A stretch of DNA of 8,783 nt from Deltaproteobacteria bacterium (GTDB taxonomy: Bacteria; Desulfobacterota; Desulfarculia; Adiutricales; Adiutricaceae): the NCBI GenBank assembly GCA_031267005.1, contig JAIRZX010000321.1, positions 1 through 8,783 on the forward strand. The letters are read 5' to 3'. The notes beneath the pieces are model-generated. The model was not told where the DNA came from and searched no databases. It saw only the letters and a program-made list of their open reading frames with translations. Positions 1-6,350 of the stretch are shown one piece after another. Each line of letters begins with the position of its first letter. Position 1 is the stretch's first letter. The position numbers were made by a program, and so were the translations under genes.

Positions 1-399
1 CAGCTGGACGTCTCCCAGCTCCTGGAAGACGCCGAGGTGGCGGTGGCCCCCGGAACCACGGCGGTGCCGCCCCGCGTCCTGGAACCTGAGGGCGCTCCGG
101 ACACCATATTCGACGTCGAGGTCATAGAGGACGAGGAGGGCCGCGAACCCGCCGCCGACGCCGCGAGCCCCCAGCAGCCCTTCATGGCCGCCCCCGGCAG
201 GGCCAGCTCCCCGAAGCCCAAGGAAGCCTCGGAGACCTTCATGGTCCCCCAGGGGAGCCTCGAGGAGGCGCAGGACGGCTTGGACGACGTCGCCATGGAC
301 GACGAGCTGGACTCCCTTGACGACGAGGAGGCCCTCTCCGTGGACGGCACGGACATGTCGGACGTTTCCGACATGCTAGACGAGCTGGACGACGACTGA
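1..399 (+). CDS. C-terminal part of an unrecognised acidic protein (5' end outside window)
   Basis: The reading frame is open from base 1 and ends at TGA 397-399, giving 132 residues of a gene that begins before the window. A GTG at 37 is in frame, but the frame is open upstream of it, starting with residues QLDVSQLLEDAEV, so GTG 37 is probably internal. The segment is rich in Asp, Glu, Ala and Pro. It ends in a strongly acidic stretch with Met and Leu spaced among Asp/Glu, finishing MLDELDDD, and has no membrane segment or cysteine motif. It looks like a disordered linker with an acidic, possibly amphipathic tail. I do not recognise the family, and the functional domain is presumably upstream. 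Third positions are mostly G or C, as in the neighbouring genes, which supports real coding. A terminator follows at 532-562, so this gene ends its transcription unit. Confidence 0.7.
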   Translation, partial: QLDVSQLLEDAEVAVAPGTTAVPPRVLEPEGAPDTIFDVEVIEDEEGREPAADAASPQQPFMAAPGRASSPKPKEASETFMVPQGSLEEAQDGLDDVAMDDELDSLDDEEALSVDGTDMSDVSDMLDELDDD

Positions 400-531
400 C
401 GGCCTCCGCCGGGCGCCCCGCGAACCGGAGGACTCCGCCCCGGCCCCTCCAACGGCCTTGCGCCCGTCCGGGGACGTCCGCGGGCGCGGCTTCGCCGCTC
501 CTTTCAAACCCGCAAAGCTTTTCCCACCTTT

Positions 532-562
532 TCCGGGCGCCTCCTGCGCCCGGATCTTTTTT
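532..562 (+). terminator. Rho-independent terminator
   Basis: There is a perfect 9-bp GC-rich stem, TCCGGGCGC (532-540) pairing with GCGCCCGGA (546-554), closed by a 5-base loop CTCCT. A run of six T follows at 557-562. It lies 132 bases after the stop of the acidic-protein gene and well before pyrF, so it should end the upstream transcript and separate it from pyrF. Confidence 0.92.
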
Positions 563-722
563 AAGGCCCGCGCGCGGACGGGCGAAGGCTGGCGGGCGGG
601 CGATGCCGCCCCGGGCGGCGGCTCGCCGCTCGGCCGGCCGTCCGAGGGCGCCGCGCCCGCCTTCCGGGGCCTTGGGCGCAGGCCCCCGGCATCCGGACGG
701 GGCGACCCGCCGCGCTCCCGAA

Positions 723-728
723 GAAAGG
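723..728 (+). promoter_or_regulatory. Ribosome-binding site that fixes the pyrF start
   Basis: GAAAGG sits 6 bases before the TTG at 735-737. It is the only good purine-rich Shine-Dalgarno match near the start of the conserved PyrF core. It decides for TTG 735 over the in-frame ATG at 603. Confidence 0.7.
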
Positions 729-734
729 CACCTT

Positions 735-1502
735 TTGTCTACCCCCGCTGCAAAGCCGCCCTCGGCGCCATCGGACCCCGCCGGGCGCATTGTCTTCCCC
801 CTGGACGTCCCCGACTTGGAAAGCGCCCTGGCGTTCGCGAGGCTCCTTTCCGGAAAGGTGGGCTGGTTCAAGATAGGCCTCGAGCTCTTCACGGCCGCTG
901 GCCCGGACTCCGTGGCGAGAGTGCGGGAGGCCGCCCCCGGGTGCGGGATTTTTTTGGACTTGAAGCTCCACGACATCCCCGCCACCGTGGCCGGGGCCAT
1001 GCGCCAGGCGGCCCGTTCCGGCGCCGGGCTGGTGACGTGCCACGCCCAGGGCGGCGCCGAAATGCTCAAGGCCGCGGCGGAAAGCGCCGGAGACGCCGCC
1101 AGGGTTCTCGCGGTTACGGTGCTCACGAGCTTAAAGCCGGCCGGAATGGAAGAGCTTTCCCCGGAATTCCGCCAGCCGGGCGCCTTGGCCGCTCGCCTGG
1201 CCAGAACCGCCTTGGACGCCGGCTGCCACGGGCTGGTCTGCTCGCCAGCGGAAGTCTCGCAGCTCAGGGAGCTCGCCGGCCCCGGGCCGCTCGTAGTCGT
1301 GCCGGGCGTGCGCCCGGCCTGGGCCACCGTGGCAAATGACGACCAGGCCCGGACCGGCCTCCCCGCCCGGGCCATATCCGACGGGGCGGATCTCCTGGTT
1401 GTCGGGAGGCCCCTGCGTGACGCCCCGGACCCGGCCGCCGCCGCGTCCCGGCTCAGGGACGAGATAGCCGCGGCCCTGCCCGGGCCGGAGGCCAGACGCT
1501 GA
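735..1502 (+). CDS. pyrF: Orotidine 5'-phosphate decarboxylase
   Basis: PyrF decarboxylates OMP to UMP, the last step of de novo pyrimidine synthesis, in the cytosol. From TTG 735 the protein has 255 residues, close to the usual 230-245. The TIM-barrel core starts at IVFPLDV (Asp24). The substrate and catalytic residues are visible with family spacing: Lys46 in FKIGLE, then Asp75, Lys77 and Asp80 in DLKLHDI. The phosphate-binding segments near the C-terminus are also present: VVPGVRP and LLVVGRPLRDAPDP. A longer form from ATG 603 would add 44 Arg/Pro-rich residues without family similarity, so I prefer TTG 735, which has GAAAGG 6 bases upstream. The gene stands after a terminator and probably begins a new transcript. 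Its TGA is in the same frame as the next gene, and no other stop lies between them. Confidence 0.95.
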   Translation: MSTPAAKPPSAPSDPAGRIVFPLDVPDLESALAFARLLSGKVGWFKIGLELFTAAGPDSVARVREAAPGCGIFLDLKLHDIPATVAGAMRQAARSGAGLVTCHAQGGAEMLKAAAESAGDAARVLAVTVLTSLKPAGMEELSPEFRQPGALAARLARTALDAGCHGLVCSPAEVSQLRELAGPGPLVVVPGVRPAWATVANDDQARTGLPARAISDGADLLVVGRPLRDAPDPAAAASRLRDEIAAALPGPEARR

Positions 1503-1513
1503 CCTTTAGTAAA

Positions 1514-1554
1514 TAATAATATTAATAATAATAATAAGAAGAAGAAGAAGAAGG
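1514..1554 (+). repeat. TAA/GAA trinucleotide repeat tract
   Basis: Two TAA units (1514-1519), one TAT (1520-1522), five TAA (1523-1537) and five GAA (1538-1552) run directly into GG. This is the only AT-rich stretch in the window and it fills the pyrF to radical SAM gene gap. The GAA end doubles as the Shine-Dalgarno sequence of the following gene. Read in the frame of both flanking genes, the tract has no stop and would encode Asn/Ile followed by Lys residues. Confidence 0.95.
1547..1554 (+). promoter_or_regulatory. Ribosome-binding site made from the GAA repeat
   Basis: GAAGAAGG ends 5 bases before ATG 1560. The last two GAA units plus GG form the purine-rich site. The AT-rich DNA upstream should keep the initiation region unstructured, which is useful in so GC-rich a transcript. 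Confidence 0.7.
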
Positions 1555-1559
1555 CCCGT

Positions 1560-4364
1560 ATGCCTTTCGACGACAGCCACCGGCGGCGGCCGCCGCCGCC
1601 GGCCCCCGGCGGCCCCGGCCTCCCCTGCTTCCCCCCGGCCCGCGCCGGGGAGGATCCCGCTGCCCCCTCCCCTCCCCCAGGCGAAGGTTTTCCCTTCGAG
1701 GCCTCTGGATTAAAGGAAATCCAGCGCCCGGGCCGTTACCTGGGAGGCGAGACTGGGGCCGTCCAAAACGAGACGCCCGACGGGCGCGGGCGCATGTTCC
1801 GCGTGGCCCTGGCCTTCCCGGACGTATACGAGATAGCCCACTCGCACTTGGGCCACAAGATCCTCTACGCGCTCGTAAACTCCGTTCCGGGGCTCTCGGC
1901 CGAGAGGGCCTACGCCCCCTGGGCGGACATGGAGGCCCTTTTGCGGGCCAGGGGCGCCCCGCTCTCGTCGCTGGAGACCCGGAGGCCTCTGGGGGAGTTC
2001 GGCCTGGTGGGCTTTTCGCTCCAGTACGAGCTGGGCTACACCAACGTTTTGAACATGCTGGACCTCTCCGGCATCCCCCTCGCCGCTTCCGAGAGGGGCG
2101 AGTCCCACCCATTCGTGGCCGCGGGGGGCCCCGGATGCGCCAACCCGGAGCCTATGGCGGATTTCTTCGACTTCTTCTTCCTGGGCGACGGGGAGCCGAA
2201 CCTCGCCTCCGATCTGGAAGCCATCCGGGACATGAAGGCCGAAGGGCTCCCCCGCAGCGAAATCCTCTTAGCCCTCGCCCGCCGCCCCGGCATATACGTG
2301 CCCTCGCTGTTCGCGCCGGAGTACGAGTCAGGAAAGTTTTCCGGCGCCTTTACCGGCATAAGGCCGCTGGCCCCGGATCTCCCTCGGCCCGGGAGGATCG
2401 CCGCCCCGGCCCTATCGGGGCTGTTTTTCCCGCGCTCCCAAATAGTCCCCTTCGTAAAGCCCGTGCACGACCGCGTGGCCGTGGAGATCGCGAGGGGCTG
2501 CTCCCGGGGGTGCCGCTTCTGCCAGGCGGGCTACATATACCGCCCCGTGCGGGAACGGGGCGACGCCGAGTCCCTCGCGCTCGCGGAAGCCAACCTCGCC
2601 TCCACCGGCCACGACGAAGCGGCCTTCCTTTCCCTCTCCGCGGGGGACCACACCCGCATCGACTGCATGGTCCGGGGGTTCATGGACCGGTGGGGCGGCA
2701 CGGGGGTGTCCCTGTCGCTCCCTTCCATGCGGGTCCGTTCCGTCACCCGCGCCCTGGCCGAACAGATCAAAAGGGCCAGGAAGACCGGCTTCACCATAGC
2801 CCCGGAGGCGGCGACGGCCAGGCTGAGGGCGGTCGTGAACAAGGACCTCACGGAGGAGGACGTGCTGGCCGCGGCCGAAACCGCGTTCTCGCTGGGCTGG
2901 AAGACCTTGAAGCTCTACTTCATGTGCGGGCTCCCAACCGAGACCGACTTCGACCTGGAAGCCGTAGGCGCCTTGGCCAAAAGGATAAAGCGTTCCACCC
3001 GCGCCAGGCTCAACGTCGGGCTGGCGCATTTCACCCCCAAGGCCCACACCCCTTTCCAGTGGGAACGGGGATCGCTTCCAGGGCAGATACGCGCGCGCGT
3101 CGGCCTGGTCAAGTCCGCCGCCCGCAGGGAAGGCATAGCGGTCAAGCACGCGGATCCCGGCGCTTCCTTCGCGGAGAGCCTGATTGCCAGGGGCGACAGG
3201 CGCATGGGAAGCGTCATAAGGAAGGTGTTCGAGTCCGGCGCCCGTTTCGAGGCGTGGAACGACCTTTTCAGCCTGGATCCCTGGCTGTGCGCCCTGGCTT
3301 GCTCCGGCTTCGACTGGGTGTCCTTCGCGGCCCCCCGCGACACTGCTTCCCCCCTCCCCTGGGACCACGTCTTTTACGGGGTGGACAAGCCCTACCTCTT
3401 AAAGGAGCTCGAACGGGCTCGCCAGGGCCTCGCCACCCCGGACTGCCGGGACGCGGGCTGCCTCGGCTGCGGGGCCTGCGGCGGGGAGGCGCGGATCGAT
3501 CTCGCGGGGAAACGGCCCGCCGGCGCCGCGGCGTCGACAGAAAGCGAGCCCCCCGCTCCGGAAAACGGGGCCGCTCCCTGTCCGGGGCCCGCGGCGGGGC
3601 CCCCGGCGCCCGCGGAACCGCCGGAGGCGCCGCCCGGAGCCGCGGAGGCGCCGCCCGGAGCTGCGGAGGTGCCTGGGGACCCGCCCCGACCCGTGGGCCG
3701 GGGGGGGGCCGGGGGCCCCAAGGGCAAAGCCCCGGGCTCGAAGGACTTCCCGGCGCCCCCGGAATTCAGGTACCTGGCCCGGTTCGAGAAGGTCGGGAGG
3801 CCGACCTTCCTGGGGCACCTGGAGCTCGTGGAGCTCTTCAAGAGGGCTTTCCGGAGGGGCGGGCTGAAGCTCGCGCTTTCCCTGGGCTTCCACCCCTCCC
3901 CCAAGCTTTCGTTTATGACGGCGCTTCCTTTGGGCGTGCCCAGCCTGGACGAGGCGGCGCTGTTCTCGCTTTCGGAGGACGTGCCCCCTGAATGGATAGC
4001 GAAAGCCTTGGAGCTCCCGGACGGGTTAAGGCTCACCTCCCTCGAGCGGCGCCCCCTGTCGAGCCCGCGCCCCGGGCTCGCGGGATCCTCCTGGCTGGTA
4101 GCGGCGCCCTCGCCCGCCTTCCGGGACCCTCCCCTTTATCCGGATGCCCATCTGGGTTATACTGACAAGAAAGGGCGGCAGCGCGAGTTCAAAATCCGGG
4201 ACTACGTCCTGGAGGCGCGCGCCCTTTCGCCCGAAAGGCTCCTCATCTCGATAGCGTTCCGCGAGACGGGCGCCCCGAAGCCCCTCGGCTGCGCCCGGGC
4301 CCTGTGGGGCCTGGAGCCCTCCCTCCACCTGGAGCTATCCAAGCTCAAAACGCTCCTCTCCTGA
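1560..4364 (+). CDS. B12-binding-like radical SAM protein (TIGR03960 type) fused to DUF2344/TIGR03936 domain
   Basis: This 934-residue protein has a well-known architecture but no firmly assigned reaction. Residues 1-50 are a Pro/Arg-rich extension. The conserved part starts near LKEIQRPGRYLGGE (51-64) and contains a cobalamin-binding-like N-terminal region with PDVYEIAHSHLGHKILY and NPEPMADFFDFFFLGDGE. The radical SAM [4Fe-4S] motif is Cys314-x3-Cys318-x2-Cys321, in RGCSRGCRFCQAG. A second cysteine cluster, Cys629-x4-Cys634-x2-Cys637-x2-Cys640, could bind a metal or auxiliary cluster. A low-complexity Pro/Ala/Gly linker (about 645-734) leads to the C-terminal DUF2344 domain (about 735-934, starting EFRYLARFEK). 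The family usually has about 800-880 residues, and the excess here is the N-terminal extension plus the linker. The ATG has a good ribosome-binding site 5 bases upstream. These fusions often lie beside rng, as here, which suggests a role in RNA or ribosome modification. That role is inference. Confidence 0.92.
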   Translation: MPFDDSHRRRPPPPAPGGPGLPCFPPARAGEDPAAPSPPPGEGFPFEASGLKEIQRPGRYLGGETGAVQNETPDGRGRMFRVALAFPDVYEIAHSHLGHKILYALVNSVPGLSAERAYAPWADMEALLRARGAPLSSLETRRPLGEFGLVGFSLQYELGYTNVLNMLDLSGIPLAASERGESHPFVAAGGPGCANPEPMADFFDFFFLGDGEPNLASDLEAIRDMKAEGLPRSEILLALARRPGIYVPSLFAPEYESGKFSGAFTGIRPLAPDLPRPGRIAAPALSGLFFPRSQIVPFVKPVHDRVAVEIARGCSRGCRFCQAGYIYRPVRERGDAESLALAEANLASTGHDEAAFLSLSAGDHTRIDCMVRGFMDRWGGTGVSLSLPSMRVRSVTRALAEQIKRARKTGFTIAPEAATARLRAVVNKDLTEEDVLAAAETAFSLGWKTLKLYFMCGLPTETDFDLEAVGALAKRIKRSTRARLNVGLAHFTPKAHTPFQWERGSLPGQIRARVGLVKSAARREGIAVKHADPGASFAESLIARGDRRMGSVIRKVFESGARFEAWNDLFSLDPWLCALACSGFDWVSFAAPRDTASPLPWDHVFYGVDKPYLLKELERARQGLATPDCRDAGCLGCGACGGEARIDLAGKRPAGAAASTESEPPAPENGAAPCPGPAAGPPAPAEPPEAPPGAAEAPPGAAEVPGDPPRPVGRGGAGGPKGKAPGSKDFPAPPEFRYLARFEKVGRPTFLGHLELVELFKRAFRRGGLKLALSLGFHPSPKLSFMTALPLGVPSLDEAALFSLSEDVPPEWIAKALELPDGLRLTSLERRPLSSPRPGLAGSSWLVAAPSPAFRDPPLYPDAHLGYTDKKGRQREFKIRDYVLEARALSPERLLISIAFRETGAPKPLGCARALWGLEPSLHLELSKLKTLLS
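3624..3665 (+). repeat. 21-base tandem duplication in the radical SAM linker
   Basis: Two 21-base copies (3624-3644 and 3645-3665) differ by one base and each encode EAPPGAA. They lie in the low-complexity linker between the cysteine cluster and the DUF2344 domain. The length is a multiple of three, so copy-number change would keep the frame. Confidence 0.9.
3700..3708 (+). repeat. G9 homopolymer in the radical SAM linker
   Basis: Nine consecutive G lie inside the linker coding region, followed by CC and a further G5. Such runs are prone to slippage in replication and to sequencing error. An insertion of one G would shift to a frame that stops at TGA 3989-3991, removing most of the C-terminal domain. 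Confidence 0.85.
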
Positions 4365-4390
4365 CGCTTTTCCCGCGCGGCCGGGCCCAT

Positions 4391-4412
4391 CCCGCCGCCG
4401 GCGCGGGGCGGG
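4391..4412 (+). promoter_or_regulatory. Possible hairpin over the rng ribosome-binding region
   Basis: CCCGCC (4391-4396) can pair with GGCGGG (4407-4412) across a 10-base loop. The right arm is also the only purine-rich candidate for the rng Shine-Dalgarno sequence, 6 bases before ATG 4419. It could limit rng translation, but six-base GC complements are common by chance at this base composition. Confidence 0.25.
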
Positions 4413-4418
4413 TTTGCC

Positions 4419-6350
4419 ATGACCTCGGAGCTTCTGATAAACCACCGGCCCTACGAGACCCGCACCGCTCTCGTCGAGAACGGCGAAACGGTGGAGTTCC
4501 GCCTGGAGCGGGCGCAGGGCCGCGGGCTGTCCGGCTCCGTCTACAAGGGCAAAGTGGCGCGGGTCATCCCGGGGCTCCAGGCGGCCTTCGTGGACATAGG
4601 CCTGGAAAAGGCGGCGTTCCTTTACGTGGACGACCTGTCCCCCTCCGTTACAGGGCTTTCCAGGAGCCTGGGGGGCGGGGCGGCCCTGGACGCCGAGGGC
4701 GGCGGGGGGGAGGCGGAAGGCGATCCGGGCGATCCCGGCGATCCTGGAGTCGAGCCTGGCCTGGCGGGCTTGGTCGAAGGCTTGGAGGGCCTGGAGGAAA
4801 CTGGGGAGGCGGGCGCGGCGGACGGCCCCAAGGCCCCCATCGAAAGCCTCCTCTCGGAAGGCCAGGAACTCCTGGTCCAGGTATCCAAGGAGCCCATGGG
4901 CCAGAAGGGAGCGAGGGTCACCACCCTCGTGTCCCTCGCGGGCCGGAGGCTGGTGCTCCTGTCCGCCGGGAACCACCTGGGCGTTTCCAAGCGCATCGAG
5001 AGCGAGTCCGAGAGGGCCAGGCTGCGCGCGCTCCTGGAAGCCTCCCCCGGCGGCGCGGGGTTCATCGCCCGCACGGCGGCGGAGGGCGCCGAGGGCTACG
5101 AGATCCGCTCCGAAGCGAGCTTCCTGTCCCAGCTCTGGTCCAAGATCCGCAGGGAGGCGGAGGAAGCGGCGGCCCCGGCGCTTATCCACCGGGAAATGGA
5201 TCTCGTGCTCCGCGCCGTGCGCGACACCTTCACGGACCGCGTGGAGCGGCTCATAGTGGACGACAGGGCCCAGCACGCCCGCATACGGACCTTCCTTTCC
5301 GCCTTCGCGCCGGATCTCCTCCCCGCGCTCTCCCTCTACGACGAGCCAACCCCGCTCTTCCACGCCTACAACGTGGAAACTGACCTGGCGAGGGCCCTCG
5401 TCCGCAAGGTCTGGCTCAAGAGCGGGGGCTACCTGGTAATAGACGCCACCGAGGCGCTTACCGTCATAGACGTCAACACCGGGCGCTACGTGGGAAGGAG
5501 GTGCCTGGAGGAGACGATATTAAAGACCAACCTGGAGGCCGTCCGCGAGATAGCCTTCCAGCTGAGGCTGAGGGACGTGGGGGGCCTTATCGTCATAGAC
5601 TTCATCGACATGGAGCGGGAGGCCAACCGCGAGCGGGTCACCTCGGCCTTGCGGGACGCCCTCCGCCGCGACCGCGGGGCCGCCAAGGTCCTCCCCATGA
5701 GCGAGCTCGGCGTAATCGAGATGTCCCGCAAGCGCTCGCGGGAAAACATCGACCGGCTCCTGCGCGCCCCGTGCTGGTGCTGCCAGGGCCAGGGATCGCT
5801 TTTGACCGGGCTTTCGGTGTGCCACCAGGCCCTGCGCGAGCTTGAGCTCGCCGCGGCCGACTGCCCCGGAACGCCTCTCTTCCTCAAGGTACACCCCTCC
5901 GTCCGCGTCCACCTCCTGGAGGAGGGCCGCGCAGCCTTGGAGGATCTGGAGCGCCGCGTGGGCTTCCCCGTGACCGTCAAGGCCTGTTCCAGCCTCCACC
6001 CCGAAACCGCCGAGGTGGGGCTTCTCCCGGTCCCCGGCGGTCGCCGCCCGGATGGGCCCGGCGCCCCGAGGCGCCCGGACCGGGAGGCCGCCCGGGGCGC
6101 GGACGGCGAGCCCTCCCAGGCGCGCCCGGACACCCCGGCTTCCGGCGGGGACTTTTCCGGCGGGTTAGTATGCCCCGCTTCCCGAGGCTCAGGGGCCGCT
6201 CCCGGCGGCTCGGGGGCCGTTTCCCGCGGCTTAGGGGCCGCTCCGGGGGAAAGTCCCGCGACGGCCGCTGATCAGCCCGCAAGTTCCGGCGGATCCGGCG
6301 GTTCCTGCGGCTCCGGGAGTTCCGGCGGGGCGGAAAGGGGGGCTGTATGA
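4419..6350 (+). CDS. rng: Ribonuclease G (RNase E/G family)
   Basis: This is an endoribonuclease that processes rRNA and mRNA in the cytosol. The N-terminus, MTSELLINHRPYETRTALVENG, begins as RNase G does, which fixes ATG 4419. The S1 RNA-binding domain follows (GSVYKGKVARVIPGLQAAFVDIG). The catalytic magnesium ligands are present: Asp351 in VIDVNTGR and Asp394 in VIDFIDM, 43 residues apart as in E. coli RNase E (Asp303/Asp346). The Zn-link CxxCxGxG is seen as Cys452-Trp-Cys-Cys455-QGQG. At 643 residues it is longer than E. coli RNase G (489). An acidic/Gly-rich insertion of roughly 45 residues (about 76-135) sits in the S1 domain, and a low-complexity Gly/Ser/Ala/Pro tail (about 540-643) follows the core. 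The tail is unlike the Arg-rich degradosome scaffold of RNase E as far as I can see. The gene starts 54 bases after the radical SAM stop and its own stop overlaps the next start. Confidence 0.96.
   Translation: MTSELLINHRPYETRTALVENGETVEFRLERAQGRGLSGSVYKGKVARVIPGLQAAFVDIGLEKAAFLYVDDLSPSVTGLSRSLGGGAALDAEGGGGEAEGDPGDPGDPGVEPGLAGLVEGLEGLEETGEAGAADGPKAPIESLLSEGQELLVQVSKEPMGQKGARVTTLVSLAGRRLVLLSAGNHLGVSKRIESESERARLRALLEASPGGAGFIARTAAEGAEGYEIRSEASFLSQLWSKIRREAEEAAAPALIHREMDLVLRAVRDTFTDRVERLIVDDRAQHARIRTFLSAFAPDLLPALSLYDEPTPLFHAYNVETDLARALVRKVWLKSGGYLVIDATEALTVIDVNTGRYVGRRCLEETILKTNLEAVREIAFQLRLRDVGGLIVIDFIDMEREANRERVTSALRDALRRDRGAAKVLPMSELGVIEMSRKRSRENIDRLLRAPCWCCQGQGSLLTGLSVCHQALRELELAAADCPGTPLFLKVHPSVRVHLLEEGRAALEDLERRVGFPVTVKACSSLHPETAEVGLLPVPGGRRPDGPGAPRRPDREAARGADGEPSQARPDTPASGGDFSGGLVCPASRGSGAAPGGSGAVSRGLGAAPGESPATAADQPASSGGSGGSCGSGSSGGAERGAV
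4719..4745 (+). repeat. 9-base tandem repeat (Gly-Asp-Pro x3) in RNase G
   Basis: Three 9-base copies differ only at the third base of the Pro codon and encode GDPGDPGDP (residues 101-109). They form part of the insertion in the S1 domain. Conserved sequence resumes near ESLLSEGQELLVQVSKEP. Confidence 0.9.
6183..6245 (+). repeat. 21-base imperfect tandem repeat in the RNase G tail
   Basis: Three 21-base units (6183-6203, 6204-6224, 6225-6245) encode RGSGAAP, GGSGAVS and RGLGAAP (residues 589-609). They share a GGC-x-GGGGCCG core. The unit length equals that of the EAPPGAA duplication in the radical SAM linker, although the sequences differ. Confidence 0.8.

Larger units (their letters stand above)
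400..734 (+). other. Intergenic region between the acidic-protein gene and pyrF
   Basis: This 335-base gap holds the intrinsic terminator at 532-562 and, at its right end, the pyrF ribosome-binding site at 723-728. The pyrF frame stays open upstream to an ATG at 603, but the residues it would add (Arg/Pro/Ala-rich, no family similarity) look like translated non-coding GC-rich DNA. The pyrF promoter should lie between about 563 and 720, but I see no convincing -35/-10 pair. I see no RNA gene here. Confidence 0.6.

Noticed and set aside
603..734. Upstream ATG 603 as the pyrF start
   Set aside because: It adds 44 residues unlike any PyrF and has no suitable ribosome-binding site. TTG 735 has GAAAGG at 6 bases and starts shortly before the conserved core.
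239..1375. Long minus-strand open frame of 378 codons opposite pyrF
   Set aside because: It is Arg/Pro/Ala-rich with no recognisable motif, and spans a terminator and the catalytic core of pyrF on the other strand. In very GC-rich DNA long shadow frames are expected.
1499..1528. Promoter for the radical SAM gene in the AT-rich tract
   Set aside because: CTGACC with TATTAA or TAATAA as -35/-10 gives poor matches or wrong spacing. Any AT-rich tract here would offer such weak matches.
1514..1554. Short direct repeats as a CRISPR array
   Set aside because: The unit is three bases with no spacers; it is a simple microsatellite.
2135..3991. 618-codon open frame on the + strand inside the radical SAM gene
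   Set aside because: It is an out-of-frame shadow with Arg/Gly/Pro-rich translation. The overlapping frame has clear family motifs and normal codon choice.
4304..5383. 359-codon + strand frame overlapping the start of rng
   Set aside because: The translation is Gly/Arg/Pro-rich without motifs, while rng in the other frame matches its family from the first residue.
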